From Pseudomonas coleopterorum (GTDB lineage: Bacteria > Pseudomonadota > Gammaproteobacteria > Pseudomonadales > Pseudomonadaceae): a stretch of 64,000 nucleotides of DNA. The notes under the pieces are model-generated. The model was not told the origin of the DNA and did not search any database. It saw nothing but the letters and a program-made list of their open reading frames with translations. A program made the position numbers and the translations under genes. Below are positions 24,913-34,465 of the stretch, one piece after another. The stretch lies in the NCBI RefSeq assembly GCF_900105555.1, contig NZ_FNTZ01000001.1, positions 3,661,501 to 3,725,500 of the forward strand, read 5' to 3'. Position 1 is the stretch's first letter, and every line of letters starts with the position of its first letter.

Positions 24913-26295
24913 TTACATCTTGGGCATGCCACCACCGCCGCCGGGCAGCATGCCGCCCATGCCGCGCATCATCTTGGCCATGCCACCCTTGGTGGAAAAC
25001 TTCTTCATCATCTTCTGCATCTGCTTGTGCTGCTTGATCAAGCGACCGATCTCCTGCACCTGCGTGCCCGAACCCATGGCGATACGGCGCTTGCGCGAGC
25101 CGCTGATCACGTCCGGATCGCGGCGCTCGGCCGGGGTCATGGAGTTGATGATGGCTTCCATCTGCTTGAACTGCTTCTCGGCGACATTCTGGGCATTGCC
25201 CATCTGCGAGAGATTCACACCGCCGATGCTGGGCAGCTTGTCCATCAGGCCACCGAGGCCGCCCATGGTCTTCATCTGCACGAGCTGGTCACGGAAGTCT
25301 TCGAGGTCGAAGCCCTTGCCCTTCTTCAGTTTCTTGGCGAGCTTGTCGGCCTTGTCCTTGTCCAGCGACTGTTCGGCCTGCTCGATCAGGCTGAGCACAT
25401 CGCCCATGCCCAGGATGCGCGAGGCGATCCGGTCGGGGTGGAACGGCTCGAGCGCTTCGCTCTTCTCGCCCATACCGATGAACTTGATCGGCTTGCCGGT
25501 GATGGCACGCACCGACAGCGCGGCACCGCCACGGGCGTCGCCGTCGACCTTGGTGAGGATCACACCGGTCAGCGGCAGCGCATCGCCGAAGGCCTTGGCC
25601 GTGTTGGCCGCGTCCTGACCGGTCATGGCGTCGACCACGAACAGCGTTTCAGCCGGCTTGACGGCCGCGTGCAGTTGCTGGATCTCGCCCATCATCTCGG
25701 CGTCGATGTGCAGACGGCCGGCGGTATCGAGAATGACCACGTCGATGAACTTGAGCTTGGCCTCGCGGATCGCGGCGTGGGCGATGTCCACCGGTTTCTG
25801 GCTGATGTCGGACGGGAAGAAGGTCACGCCGATATCGCTGGCCAGGGTCTCCAGCTGCTTGATGGCCGCCGGACGGTAGACGTCGGCCGACACCACCATC
25901 ACGGTCTTCTTCTTGCGCTCCTTGAGGAAGCGCGCCAGCTTGCCGGCGGTGGTCGTCTTGCCCGCACCCTGCAGACCGGCCATCAGGATGACTGCCGGCG
26001 GGGTCACCGCCAGGCTCAGTTCCTCGTTGGCGGCGCCCATCATTTCGACGAGCTCGGCCTGGACGATCTTCACGAACGCCTGGCCCGGGGTCAGGCTGCG
26101 CGAAACCTCGGTGCCGACCGCACGCTCCTTGACCTTGTTGACGAAGTCCTTCACCACCGGCAGGGCGACGTCGGCTTCGAGCAACGCCATGCGCACTTCG
26201 CGCAGGGTGTCTTTGATATTGTCCTCGGTCAGCTTGGCTTTGCCGGTAACGTGGCGAAGCGTCTGTGAGAGGCGGTCTGTAAGGTTTTCAAACAT
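24913..26295 (-). CDS. ffh: Signal recognition particle protein Ffh
   Basis: 460 residues. The N domain is followed by the GTPase domain with GLQGAGKTTTAGKLA (P loop), DTAGRLHIDAEMM and TKVDGDARGGAALS, then the methionine-rich M domain with GSRKRRIAMGSG and a run of KMMRGMGG-type repeats at the end. It binds 4.5S RNA and the signal sequences of nascent inner-membrane proteins. It lies upstream of rpsP but is separated by about 260 bases, so it probably has its own transcript. Confidence 0.98.
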   Translation of the reverse strand: MFENLTDRLSQTLRHVTGKAKLTEDNIKDTLREVRMALLEADVALPVVKDFVNKVKERAVGTEVSRSLTPGQAFVKIVQAELVEMMGAANEELSLAVTPPAVILMAGLQGAGKTTTAGKLARFLKERKKKTVMVVSADVYRPAAIKQLETLASDIGVTFFPSDISQKPVDIAHAAIREAKLKFIDVVILDTAGRLHIDAEMMGEIQQLHAAVKPAETLFVVDAMTGQDAANTAKAFGDALPLTGVILTKVDGDARGGAALSVRAITGKPIKFIGMGEKSEALEPFHPDRIASRILGMGDVLSLIEQAEQSLDKDKADKLAKKLKKGKGFDLEDFRDQLVQMKTMGGLGGLMDKLPSIGGVNLSQMGNAQNVAEKQFKQMEAIINSMTPAERRDPDVISGSRKRRIAMGSGTQVQEIGRLIKQHKQMQKMMKKFSTKGGMAKMMRGMGGMLPGGGGGMPKM

Positions 26296-26462
26296 GTCGC
26301 GATCCTTTCTGGCTCTGGTTGAGCCGAGGTTGTGGCGGCAAGAGCAGGCCGGCGATTATAACCAAGAGTGGGTGCCACGGACACTGCGCGGTATGCAGTC
26401 TTTCGTCGGCGGGCATTTGATGCCAAACTCAGGCACTTTCCGGCTTGTGCTCCACAGGACCT

Positions 26463-27275
26463 ATGCTCCCCTTGTCACCCAGTCTATTACCCACCCTCGC
26501 CGCCGCCTGCCTGTACGCCGCTGCGACTGCCTATCAGGCGACCCGCATTGGCCAGGGCAGCAAGGCTGACAAGCGCCTGCTCTACCTGTTCGGCTTCCTG
26601 GCCGTCATCGCCCATGGCTGCGCGCTGTTCTCGCAACTGCTGACACCGCTGGGGCTGAGCCTGGACTTCTTCAGCGCCGCCAGCCTGATCGCTGTGGCGG
26701 TGATCGCCCTGACCCTGCTGGCGACCAGTCAGATTCCCGTGGAAAACCTGCTGGTGCTGCTGTTCCCCCTGGGCCTGGCCACCATCCTGATCGCGCAGTT
26801 CGTGCCTGGCGGGACCGCGCCACTGATCCACGAAGAGCCTGGCATCCTCACACACATCCTGCTCTCCATCCTGGCCTATGGCATGTTCACCATCGCCGTG
26901 TTCCAGTCGCTGCTGCTGTTGCTGCAGGATCACCAGCTCAAGCACAAGCACCCGGCAGGCCTGATCAAGAACTTTCCGCCGCTGCAGACCATGGAAAGCC
27001 TGCTGTTCGGCTTCATCTGGGCTGGCTGGGTATTGCTGTCGCTGTCACTCATTTCGGGTTGGGTGTTCGTCGAGAACCTGTTCGCGCAACATCTGGTCCA
27101 CAAGACCCTGCTGGCCTGTCTGGCCTGGATCGTCTTCAGCGTGCTGCTGTGGGGGCGCAACCGCCTGGGCTGGCGCGGACACAAGGCCATTCGCTGGACG
27201 CTGGCCGGCTTCTGCCTGCTGATGCTGGCCTATTTCGGCAGCAAGCTGGTTCGCGAATACATTCTGCACATCTGA
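26463..27275 (+). CDS. CcsA/CcmC-type membrane protein (cytochrome c assembly family)
   Basis: 270 residues from the ATG at 26463; an ATG six codons earlier is possible. About eight hydrophobic helices span the sequence (LLPTLAAACLYAAATAYQ, LFGFLAVIAHGCALFSQLL, ILTHILLSILAYGMFTIAVF). The WAGWVLLSLSLISGW segment corresponds to the haem-handling WWD-like region in weakened form. The family is related to haem-transport proteins, but the copy beside ffh in gammaproteobacteria has no proven role in cytochrome maturation. It is divergent from ffh and 10 bases ahead of the CorC-type gene. Confidence 0.85.
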   Translation: MLPLSPSLLPTLAAACLYAAATAYQATRIGQGSKADKRLLYLFGFLAVIAHGCALFSQLLTPLGLSLDFFSAASLIAVAVIALTLLATSQIPVENLLVLLFPLGLATILIAQFVPGGTAPLIHEEPGILTHILLSILAYGMFTIAVFQSLLLLLQDHQLKHKHPAGLIKNFPPLQTMESLLFGFIWAGWVLLSLSLISGWVFVENLFAQHLVHKTLLACLAWIVFSVLLWGRNRLGWRGHKAIRWTLAGFCLLMLAYFGSKLVREYILHI

Positions 27276-27285
27276 CAGGTCACCC

Positions 27286-28521
27286 ATGGACACTCTGCCC
27301 CTAGGGCCGATGCTCGGCGCGCTGGCGCTGGCCATTCTCCTCGCCGCGCTGCTGTGTGCAGTGGACGCGGCGCTGCACACGTTGGCCGCACAGCGTCCTA
27401 CTGGCCGCAATGGCGATCGCCCGGCGCTGGAGGCGCCTCTCCCCAGCCTGGTACTGCTCGCTACCCTGGTCCGTGCTTTGGCCGTGACTTTGGGTGTCAC
27501 ACTGGGCATCTATCTGCGCGGCGCCCATGGCGCCTGGCTTGGGGGTCTGGGTACAGCGATCGCTTTGCTGGTACTGGCCGACTACTTACCACGCCATCTT
27601 GCCCGGCGCTATCCACGACCGTTCATCGGCATGGCCAATGCGCTGATGGCTCCGCTGCTCAAGCTGGTCTGGCCGCTGGCATGGTTGCTGGACGGCGCTG
27701 CGCGTTTGCTGGTCGTTCCCTTCGCTCGCAAGGAATCCAACCAGGGCGCCCAGCAGGAACCTGCCCAGCCCCGTAGCGTGCTCGATGAATTGGCCGCCGA
27801 GGCGCGCAGCAACAAGCCGCACCTGGCCAGCAGCATTCATGCCTTGGACAAGATCACGGTCAACGACATTCTCGTGCCGCGCAACGAGATCGACGGCATC
27901 AACCTGGAAGACTCGCTGGACGAGATCATCGACCAGTTGATGATCAGCCGGCACACCCGCCTGCCGGTTTTCCACAATGACATCAACCATGTCGAGCGTG
28001 TACTCAACACCCGCCAGATCAGCCACTTGCTGCCTCAACGCGAGTTGACCATCGAAGCCTTGCTGGCTGCCTGCTACGAAGCCTATTTCGTACCGGAAAG
28101 CACGCCCCTGCAGATGCAGTTGCTCAACTTCCACAAACAGCAGCGGCGGCTGGGCATCGTCGTCGACGAGTACGGCGAGGTGCAGGGCATCGTTACCCTG
28201 GAAGACATTCTGGAAGAGATCGTCGGCGAGTTCGAAGATGACGACGCCCTGGCCAATCCCCATATCCACCCGCAGCTGGACGGCCGCTTCGTGGTCGAGG
28301 GCCAGGCCTCCATTCGCGACATCAACAAGAGCCTGGGCTGGCATCTGCCCAGTGACGGCCCCAAGACCCTCAACGGCCTGGTGACCGAGGCGCTGGAAAG
28401 CATCCCGGCCAGCGCCGTGTGCCTGAAGATCGGTCGCTATCGGATGGAGATTCTCGAAACCGAGGAAAACCGCGCGTCGCGGGTGCTGATCTGGCACGCA
28501 AGCAGCTTGCCTGCGGCGTGA
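27286..28521 (+). CDS. HlyC/CorC-type protein: DUF21 membrane domain, CBS pair, CorC C-terminal domain
   Basis: 411 residues. Three or four N-terminal helices (LGALALAILLAALLCAVDA, LVRALAVTLGVTLGIYL) form a DUF21-like domain. Two CBS domains follow from about residue 190 (ILVPRNEIDGINLEDSLDE, VVDEYGEVQGIVTLEDILEE) and a CorC/HlyC domain lies at the C-terminus (GRFVVEGQASIRDINKSLGW). Members are linked to magnesium or cobalt export; the substrate here is not known. It is probably cotranscribed with the CcsA-like gene. Confidence 0.92.
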   Translation: MDTLPLGPMLGALALAILLAALLCAVDAALHTLAAQRPTGRNGDRPALEAPLPSLVLLATLVRALAVTLGVTLGIYLRGAHGAWLGGLGTAIALLVLADYLPRHLARRYPRPFIGMANALMAPLLKLVWPLAWLLDGAARLLVVPFARKESNQGAQQEPAQPRSVLDELAAEARSNKPHLASSIHALDKITVNDILVPRNEIDGINLEDSLDEIIDQLMISRHTRLPVFHNDINHVERVLNTRQISHLLPQRELTIEALLAACYEAYFVPESTPLQMQLLNFHKQQRRLGIVVDEYGEVQGIVTLEDILEEIVGEFEDDDALANPHIHPQLDGRFVVEGQASIRDINKSLGWHLPSDGPKTLNGLVTEALESIPASAVCLKIGRYRMEILETEENRASRVLIWHASSLPAA

Positions 28522-28547
28522 CGCGAGCGCTGCATTCTTGCCTGACC

Positions 28548-28570
28548 GGCGCCTCCCTTCGGCAGGCGCC
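28548..28570. terminator. Possible bidirectional terminator between the CorC-type gene and purT
   Basis: A 7-bp stem GGCGCCT/AGGCGCC (28548-28554 with 28564-28570), loop of nine, lies between two convergent stops. It has no T tract, so this is a weak call. Confidence 0.4.
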
Positions 28571-28584
28571 AGCCAACCTGCCCC

Positions 28585-29766
28585 TTACAGCTCGACCTTG
28601 ACCGCCTGCGCGGCACGTGTGGCCTTGGCCCGGGCCGCTTCGATCGATTCGTCGCGGGCCAGGGCCACGCCCATGCGCCGTTGCCCATTGACCTCCGGCT
28701 TGCCGAACAGACGCAGTGCCGTATCCGGTTCGGCCAGTGCCGCACCGAGGTTGTCGAAGGCGGTCTGGCGAGAATTGCCCTCGACCAGAATCACCGCCGA
28801 GGCCGACGGCCCGAACTGACGAACCAGCGGGATCGGCAGGCCGAGAATGGCACGGGCATGCAGGGCGAACTGGGAAAGGTCCTGGGAAATCAGCGTGACC
28901 AGACCGGTGTCATGCGGACGTGGCGAAACTTCGCTGAACCAGACCTGATCGCCCTTGATGAACAGCTCGACGCCGAACAGACCACGCCCACCCAGGGCTT
29001 CGGTCACCGCGCGAGCCACACGCTCCGATTCGGCCAGGGCCACCGGGCTCATCGCCTGGGGCTGCCAGGACTCCTGATAGTCGCCCTTCTCCTGGCGATG
29101 GCCGACCGGCGCGCAGAACGTCGTGCCGCCCACGTGGCGCACGGTCAGCAGGGTGATCTCGTAGTCGAAGTCGATGAAGCCCTCGATGATCACCCGGCCC
29201 TTGCCGGCGCGCCCGCCTTCCTGGGCATAGTCCCAGGCCGCTTGGACGTCGGCGGACGTACGCAACAGGCTCTGGCCCTTGCCCGAGGAACTCATGACCG
29301 GCTTGACCACGCAGGGGAAACCGAGGTCCTGCACGGCGCGCTCGTAGTCCTCGAAGGTGTCGGCAAAATGATACGGCGAGGTCGGCAGGTCCAGCTCTTC
29401 GGCAGCCAGACGCCGGATGCCCTCGCGGTTCATGGTCAGCTGGGCCGCGCGCGCGGTCGGGACCACGGTGAAACCCTCGGACTCCAGCTCCACCAGAGTG
29501 GCCGTGGCGATGGCCTCGATCTCGGGCACGATGTAATGCGGCTTTTCCGCTTCGATGACCGAGCGCAAGGCCGCGCCGTCGAGCATGTTGATGACGTGGC
29601 TGCGATGGGCAACCTGCATGGCGGGCGCATCGGCGTAGCGATCCACGGCAATGACTTCGACGCCCAGGCGCTGCAGCTCGATCACCACTTCCTTGCCCAA
29701 CTCGCCGCAGCCACACAGCAATACGCGGGTCGCGGTCGGCGACAGGGGGGTTCCGATACGGGTCAT
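28585..29766 (-). CDS. purT: Formate-dependent phosphoribosylglycinamide formyltransferase PurT
   Basis: 393 residues, full length. ATP-grasp architecture: [20 protein letters not shown] at the N-terminus, the ATP-binding loop [17 protein letters not shown] near residue 155, and [17 protein letters not shown] near the metal site. It makes formyl-GAR from GAR, formate and ATP, the folate-independent alternative to PurN. It is a single gene and one of several purine genes in the window (purL, guaA, guaB). Confidence 0.97.
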   Translation of the reverse strand: MTRIGTPLSPTATRVLLCGCGELGKEVVIELQRLGVEVIAVDRYADAPAMQVAHRSHVINMLDGAALRSVIEAEKPHYIVPEIEAIATATLVELESEGFTVVPTARAAQLTMNREGIRRLAAEELDLPTSPYHFADTFEDYERAVQDLGFPCVVKPVMSSSGKGQSLLRTSADVQAAWDYAQEGGRAGKGRVIIEGFIDFDYEITLLTVRHVGGTTFCAPVGHRQEKGDYQESWQPQAMSPVALAESERVARAVTEALGGRGLFGVELFIKGDQVWFSEVSPRPHDTGLVTLISQDLSQFALHARAILGLPIPLVRQFGPSASAVILVEGNSRQTAFDNLGAALAEPDTALRLFGKPEVNGQRRMGVALARDESIEAARAKATRAAQAVKVEL

Positions 29767-29890
29767 TTCAGGTCCTCAGGGAAGCGTCTGGATCGAGGGG
29801 CAGCACGCACGCCTGCCCGACAGGGGCGGGCATTTTAACCCAACACGGCGTTGCGCGCGCCAGTCTCGCCGCCCGAGGGCAGGTGCTCGA

Positions 29891-30091
29891 CTAAACGCCT
29901 GGCAACATCAGGCCCTGGGCCACGGCGCGCTGATGAGCCAGACGCAGCACGTCGCGACGCTGATCGTCATTCATGCGCCCCCACTGGGTGATTTCGACTG
30001 CGGTACGCTGGCAGCCTGTGCACACATCGTCCTCGTCCAGTGCACACACACTGATGCAAGGCGACTTGACCGGTTTGGGTAGAGGATTCAT
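29891..30091 (-). CDS. DUF1289 small cysteine protein
   Basis: 66 residues from the ATG at 30091 ([20 protein letters not shown]). The four-cysteine pattern PCISVC...CTGCQRT followed by [17 protein letters not shown] is diagnostic of DUF1289, probably a small metal-binding protein of unknown function. Its start overlaps the stop of the carbonic-anhydrase-like gene by four bases (ATGA), so the two are coupled. Confidence 0.92.
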   Translation of the reverse strand: MNPLPKPVKSPCISVCALDEDDVCTGCQRTAVEITQWGRMNDDQRRDVLRLAHQRAVAQGLMLPGV

Positions 30092-30612
30092 GAATCCTGC
30101 TCGATCAGTTCGCGCGCGTAGCGCTGGGCATTGTGGACGTAGTGCGCGGCGCTGGCTTCGAGCATGCGCTTCTGGGCTTCGGTCAGTTCGCGCACCACCT
30201 TGCCCGGTGACCCCATGACCAGCGATCCATCGGGAATTTCCTTGCCTTCGGCGATCAGCGAGTTGGCGCCGATGATGCAATGCTTGCCGATCCTGGCGCC
30301 GTTGAGGATAACCGCGTTGATCCCGATCAGGCTGAAGTCGTCCACGGTGCACCCATGCAGCATGGCATTGTGGCCAATGGTGACGCCGCGACCGATGGTC
30401 AGCGGCACGCCGGCGTCGGTGTGCATCACGGTGCCGTCCTGGACGTTGCTGTGCTCGCCGATGTCGATCAGTTCGTTGTCGCCGCGCAGCACGGCGCCGA
30501 ACCACACGCTGGCGCCGGCCTGCAGCCGCACCTTGCCGATCAGGGTGGCATTGGGTGCGGTCCAGCTGTCGGGATGGGTTTCGACGCGAGAGTCGCCCAG
30601 ACGGTATTTCAT
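30088..30612 (-). CDS. Gamma-class carbonic anhydrase fold protein (YrdA/PaaY family)
   Basis: 174 residues from ATG 30612 ([17 protein letters not shown]). The protein is a left-handed beta-helix of hexapeptide repeats ([36 protein letters not shown]). The metal-site histidines are visible in MHTDAG and [11 protein letters not shown]. This layout fits the YrdA/CaiE group, which binds zinc; whether it hydrates CO2 is uncertain. It is followed directly by the DUF1289 gene. Confidence 0.92.
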   Translation of the reverse strand: MKYRLGDSRVETHPDSWTAPNATLIGKVRLQAGASVWFGAVLRGDNELIDIGEHSNVQDGTVMHTDAGVPLTIGRGVTIGHNAMLHGCTVDDFSLIGINAVILNGARIGKHCIIGANSLIAEGKEIPDGSLVMGSPGKVVRELTEAQKRMLEASAAHYVHNAQRYARELIEQDS

Positions 30613-30663
30613 GTGATGTCCTCGACGCAGCAGCGGTCGGCACGGCACCTGGCCGAACGACGC

Positions 30664-31263
30664 TCAGATGGCGGTGTAATGCTCGGGAGGCCGGTGCAGG
30701 CTGATCCGGGCGTCATACATCAGGTTGACCAGCTCGACGATCATGATCGCCGACAATCCCCAGATCTTGTATTCGCCGAAGCGGTAGCTGGGCACATACC
30801 AGCTGCGTCCCTGGTAATCGATGCGGTGGGTGTGCTCGCGCGGATCCTGGCGGAAGAACTCCAGCGGCACCGAGAACACCGCAGCGATTTCCGCATCGTT
30901 GGGCCGGTATTCGACGTAGTCCGGGATGATCCCGACAAAAGGCGTGACCTTCAGCCCGTGCTTGGACACCAGCGGGCTGAGCGGACCGACTATTTCCACC
31001 AACCCCGGCGGCAGGCCGATTTCTTCTTCGGCCTCGCGCAGGGCCGTGAACACCAGATCCGGGTCCTGCGGGTCACGCCGACCGCCGGGAAAGGCCACTT
31101 CGCCGCCGTGGGTCGAGAGTCCCGAGGCACGCAGCGTGAGCACCAGCTCAGGCTCGTCGCTACGGGTGATGGGCAGCAGCACCGCCGCTTCGGGAAAACG
31201 GCTGTCGGTTTCCAGCGTGCGTGGGGTGTGGTTGCTCACTCGGCGCAGTAGCTCGTCCAGCAT
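30664..31263 (-). CDS. NUDIX hydrolase, CoA pyrophosphatase (NudL) type
   Basis: 199 residues from the ATG at 31263 (MLDELLRRVSNHTPRTLE). Besides the NUDIX box (REAEEEIGL) it carries the additional upstream motif LRASGLSTHGGEVAFPGG of the UPF0035/NudL group, which hydrolyses coenzyme A and its derivatives. It is divergent from the second NUDIX gene and about 50 bases upstream of the carbonic-anhydrase-like gene. Confidence 0.92.
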   Translation of the reverse strand: MLDELLRRVSNHTPRTLETDSRFPEAAVLLPITRSDEPELVLTLRASGLSTHGGEVAFPGGRRDPQDPDLVFTALREAEEEIGLPPGLVEIVGPLSPLVSKHGLKVTPFVGIIPDYVEYRPNDAEIAAVFSVPLEFFRQDPREHTHRIDYQGRSWYVPSYRFGEYKIWGLSAIMIVELVNLMYDARISLHRPPEHYTAI

Positions 31264-31398
31264 GGCGTTTCTCGATCCGTGGCCTGCTGGCATGATGCAC
31301 CAAAAGCCGCTGGCAGCCCAAGCCCGATTTGCCCCGCCGCAGGCTTGCGGCCCTTGGACAGTACGGCCAAGATAGCGGCAGCCATCAAGGATCTCAGC

Positions 31399-31953
31399 AT
31401 GAATTTCTGCAGCCATTGCGGCAACCCGGTGACCCTGCGCATCCCCACCGGCGACACACGTCCCCGATTCGTCTGCGGACATTGCCACCTTGTTCACTAT
31501 CAGAACCCCAAAGTGGTAGCAGGCTGCCTCGCCGTATGGCAGGGGCAGGTCCTGTTATGCCGGCGGGCCATCGAGCCGCGCCGCGGTTTCTGGACCCTGC
31601 CGGCAGGCTTCATGGAAAATGGCGAAACCCTGCAGCACGCCGCCAGCCGCGAAACCATGGAAGAAGCCTGCGCCCAGGTGACCGACCTTGCGCTGTACAC
31701 CGTTTTCGATCTGCCGCACATCAGCCAGGTGCAGGTGTTCTACCGTGCCGAAATGTCCGAGCCTGTGTTTGCCGTGGGTGAGGAAAGCCTGGAAGTGGGA
31801 TTGTTCGCGCAAAATCAGATCCCTTGGGCGGAGCTCGCTTTCCCCACCGTCGGGCGTACCTTAGAATACTTTTTCGCTGACCGGCTGGAGCACAACTATC
31901 CGGTCCGCAACGAGTGTGTGGGGCCGCTGCTCGCGCAGCCGCCTCAGACCTGA
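31399..31953 (+). CDS. NUDIX hydrolase with N-terminal zinc ribbon (NudC-like)
   Basis: 184 residues from ATG 31399, preceded by AAGGA 7 bases upstream. A zinc ribbon with two CxxC knuckles (FCSHCG and CGHCH) occupies the first 30 residues. A complete NUDIX box follows (GFMENGETLQHAAS, then RETMEEA). The zinc ribbon and the length resemble the NADH/ADP-ribose pyrophosphatase branch, but the SQPWPFPxS motif of true NudC is absent, so the substrate is open. It is divergent from the NudL-type gene (135-base gap) and 51 bases ahead of the L,D-transpeptidase. Confidence 0.88.
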   Translation: MNFCSHCGNPVTLRIPTGDTRPRFVCGHCHLVHYQNPKVVAGCLAVWQGQVLLCRRAIEPRRGFWTLPAGFMENGETLQHAASRETMEEACAQVTDLALYTVFDLPHISQVQVFYRAEMSEPVFAVGEESLEVGLFAQNQIPWAELAFPTVGRTLEYFFADRLEHNYPVRNECVGPLLAQPPQT

Positions 31954-32004
31954 CCCGACGCACCGGCACCCGCGGTGCGTATTCATTGCAGGAATACTCC
32001 ATCG

Positions 32005-32562
32005 ATGCGCTGCCTGACCGCCCTGTTCTGCCTGTGCTTTGCCGTGAGCGCCCAGGCGGCCTTCACCGTTACCGTGGAACGCAAGCCGGTTGACCAGATC
32101 GGCGTTGTTGCTAAACCCGGCAAGCGCCTGGGCGTGGATCCGATCGACAAGGTGCTGGTGCTCAAGACCAGCCGCCAGTTGCAATTGATCAGCGGCGGCG
32201 AGCCGCTCAAGAGCTATCGCATCTCGCTGGGCAAGCAGCCCAACGGTGCCAAGGAGCGCGAAGGCGACAAGCGCACCCCCGAGGGTTTCTACTGGCTCGA
32301 CTGGCGCAAGGTCAGCGATCGGTTCAACCTGGCCATGCACGTTTCCTACCCCAATATCAGCGACGCGGCCCGGGCTCGCCGCGAGGGCGTCGCACCGGGC
32401 AGCATGATCATGATCCACGGCACCCCGATCGACGCGGAGTATCCGGAATGGTACTTCGCGACTCTGGACTGGACCGATGGCTGCATTGCCATGAAAAACG
32501 ACGACATGCGTGAAGTGTGGAGCCTGGTCAAGGACGGCACGATGATCGAGATCCGGCCTTGA
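32005..32562 (+). CDS. L,D-transpeptidase (YkuD domain), exported
   Basis: 185 residues from the ATG at 32005, with AGGAA about 11 bases upstream. A signal peptide (MRCLTALFCLCFAVSAQAAF) is followed by the YkuD domain. The catalytic histidine/cysteine motif is intact: MIMIHGTPIDAEYPEWY and DWTDGCIAMKNDDM, with the nucleophile in DGCIAM. Enzymes of this type make 3-3 peptidoglycan cross-links or attach lipoproteins. The DWTDGCIA spacing is the form found in short gammaproteobacterial members. It is last in its transcript and ends in the terminator at 32613-32637. Confidence 0.92.
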   Translation: MRCLTALFCLCFAVSAQAAFTVTVERKPVDQIGVVAKPGKRLGVDPIDKVLVLKTSRQLQLISGGEPLKSYRISLGKQPNGAKEREGDKRTPEGFYWLDWRKVSDRFNLAMHVSYPNISDAARARREGVAPGSMIMIHGTPIDAEYPEWYFATLDWTDGCIAMKNDDMREVWSLVKDGTMIEIRP

Positions 32563-32611
32563 GCCGAACGTCTTCTGCACTGATGCGATCGTAGCGGTCC
32601 TTCAGACAACA

Positions 32612-32625
32612 TAGGAACCATCCTA
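32612..32625. promoter_or_regulatory. Second TAGGA-N4-TCCTA palindrome, upstream of tpsB
   Basis: TAGGA-ACCA-TCCTA matches the half-sites of the palindrome at 14415-14428 exactly. It overlaps the left arm and loop of the terminator at 32613-32637, so part of its symmetry may be incidental. TCTAAT, one base from the -10 consensus, begins at 32641, 15 bases downstream. It lies 148 bases ahead of the tpsB ATG. Confidence 0.35.
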
Positions 32626-32637
32626 CGACTGGTTCCT
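32613..32637 (+). terminator. Rho-independent terminator of the L,D-transpeptidase gene
   Basis: An 8-bp stem AGGAACCA/TGGTTCCT (32613-32620 with 32630-32637) with a nine-base loop is followed by TTTTCT. It separates the upstream genes from the two-partner secretion locus. Confidence 0.85.
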
Positions 32638-32772
32638 TTTTCTAATCCTCGCTTTCCTGCTGTCTGTCAGATTCTTCCTACCAACATCCCCTCTCCCCTA
32701 CCCGTTCTCAGGGAAGTCCCCCCTCTTAAAGTGGCCGCCTATTAATTGGTCGACGACTGGGGCTGGGCTGCA

Positions 32773-34446
32773 ATGACGATTTTCCGCAAACACTGCCTGT
32801 TATCCGCACTGCTGTTCGGTCCGGCCCTGGCGCTGGCCGACACAAACGCCCCTCAAGTGGATGACCAGCTTCTGCGTCAATTCGACAGCCAGCGCCTCGA
32901 GCGCGAGGCTGCCGAACGCGCGCAGCGGTTGGAGACATTGCGCAAGGACGCAGGCGAGCAAGCAGCGCCTAGCCCTCAACAGGTCGAACGCGATACCGAC
33001 TGCTGGCCGGTGTCGGCCGTGCGAGTGCAGGACAACCAGCTCCTGGACACCGAGACTCTGCAAGCCGTCCTCCAGCCTTGGGTCTCGCCCTGCATAGGGA
33101 TCAACGATGTCAACCAGATGCTGATCGCACTGACCGGAGCTTACGTGAAGGCCGGTTACGTCGCCGCCAGGCCCTATGTGGTTCAACCGCCCGAAGCCGG
33201 TGGTGATCTGGTCATCGCCATGCTCGAAGGCTTCGTCGAATCGATCGAAATGGCCGATGGCAGTACCGACCTGTCCCTGGGCAGCGCCTTCCCCGCAATG
33301 ATCGGACGGCCACTCAAGCTCACCGATGTGGAAAGTGGCCTGGACCAGCTCAACCGTTTGCGTTCGGTCGACCTGACCCTGGACATCGCGCCCGGAGAAC
33401 AAGTGGGCGGTACGCGGATCATCCTGCGTCCAGGGAGTACGCAAAAGTCCTGGACCATGGGCACTGGCCTGAACAACCGCGGCAGTGACAGTTCCGGGCG
33501 TCACCAAGCGCAATTGAGCTTGAGCCTGGACAATCCACTTCACCTCAACGACTCCCTGGCCGCCAGCTACGCCCATAGCCTGGACGCAGGGGCAGGCTTC
33601 AGTCGCCAGGGAGGGTTGTTCTACGAGATACCCTACGGACGCTGGACCCTGAACGCTTCGGCAAGTCGTTTCGAGTCGCAGGCTCCCCTGCCCAACCGCC
33701 ATCGGGTGGCGCAGAGCCTGGACAGCTACGGGCTCAAGCTGGATCGCAGCCTCTGGCGCAATCAGACAACGCTTCTCAACGCGCACCTGCGTCTGGACCA
33801 GACCCATACCGACCTGCTGTTCGACGATACGACCGTGCACAACGGTCGCACGACGCTCAGCGTTGCCAGCGTCGGGCTGAACCTGACTCACCTGGGTGAT
33901 TCGGTATGGACTGGCTACCTGGGCTATGCCCGTGGGCAAGGCTGGCTGGGGGGGGATCGCACCCCTTTGCGCCATGACGCCCCTCAGCCGCATTTCGAAA
34001 AGTACCGCGGTACGGTCACCCGCCGGTCGCTGTTCGATCTGCTGGAGCGTCGCTGGGCGTGGAACACCGAACTGGATCTTCAGTACAGCCCGGACCCTCT
34101 GCCGAGCCTGGAGCAACTACGTCTGGCCAGCAGCAGTGGCGTGCGTGGCTACCGCCTGGACAGCCAGCCGGTCTCCCAGGGCGCCACGTTGCGCAACACC
34201 CTGAGCACTTCGCAACGACTTGCCCAAGGCCTTTACCTGACCCCTCGCGCCGGGCTCGACGCAGGTTGGGGGCAGCACACCTACAACAAGGTCGACACCC
34301 AGCACGCCATTGGCGTGAGCGCCGGTGTGATCTTGAGCTGGGCCGATGGCCAGATCGCTCTGGACTACCAGCGCGGCCTGCAACGGCGCGGCAGCTCCAC
34401 CCTGGAACCAGGTTTCTGGATCTTCGGGCTTTCTCAAGCTTTCTGA
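32773..34446 (+). CDS. TpsB outer-membrane transporter of a two-partner secretion system (FhaC/ShlB family)
   Basis: 557 residues from the ATG at 32773 (MTIFRKHCLLSALLFGPALA signal peptide); an ATG nine codons earlier also exists. A charged linker helix (LLRQFDSQRLEREAAERAQR) leads to POTRA domains starting at CWPVSAVRVQDNQLLD, and then a 16-strand barrel. The conserved VRGY motif of the L6 loop is present (SSGVRGYRLDS), and the protein ends in an aromatic residue (GLSQAF). It secretes TpsA exoproteins carrying an N-terminal TPS domain. Two such proteins follow and no other transporter is present. A run of eight G lies inside the gene at 33948-33955. Confidence 0.95.
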   Translation: MTIFRKHCLLSALLFGPALALADTNAPQVDDQLLRQFDSQRLEREAAERAQRLETLRKDAGEQAAPSPQQVERDTDCWPVSAVRVQDNQLLDTETLQAVLQPWVSPCIGINDVNQMLIALTGAYVKAGYVAARPYVVQPPEAGGDLVIAMLEGFVESIEMADGSTDLSLGSAFPAMIGRPLKLTDVESGLDQLNRLRSVDLTLDIAPGEQVGGTRIILRPGSTQKSWTMGTGLNNRGSDSSGRHQAQLSLSLDNPLHLNDSLAASYAHSLDAGAGFSRQGGLFYEIPYGRWTLNASASRFESQAPLPNRHRVAQSLDSYGLKLDRSLWRNQTTLLNAHLRLDQTHTDLLFDDTTVHNGRTTLSVASVGLNLTHLGDSVWTGYLGYARGQGWLGGDRTPLRHDAPQPHFEKYRGTVTRRSLFDLLERRWAWNTELDLQYSPDPLPSLEQLRLASSSGVRGYRLDSQPVSQGATLRNTLSTSQRLAQGLYLTPRAGLDAGWGQHTYNKVDTQHAIGVSAGVILSWADGQIALDYQRGLQRRGSSTLEPGFWIFGLSQAF

Positions 34447-34465
34447 AAAAACAGGTAGATACTCC

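Noticed and set aside
24790..26268. 492-codon plus-strand frame opposite ffh
   Set aside because: Low-complexity His/Leu/Gly-rich translation opposite a certain gene.
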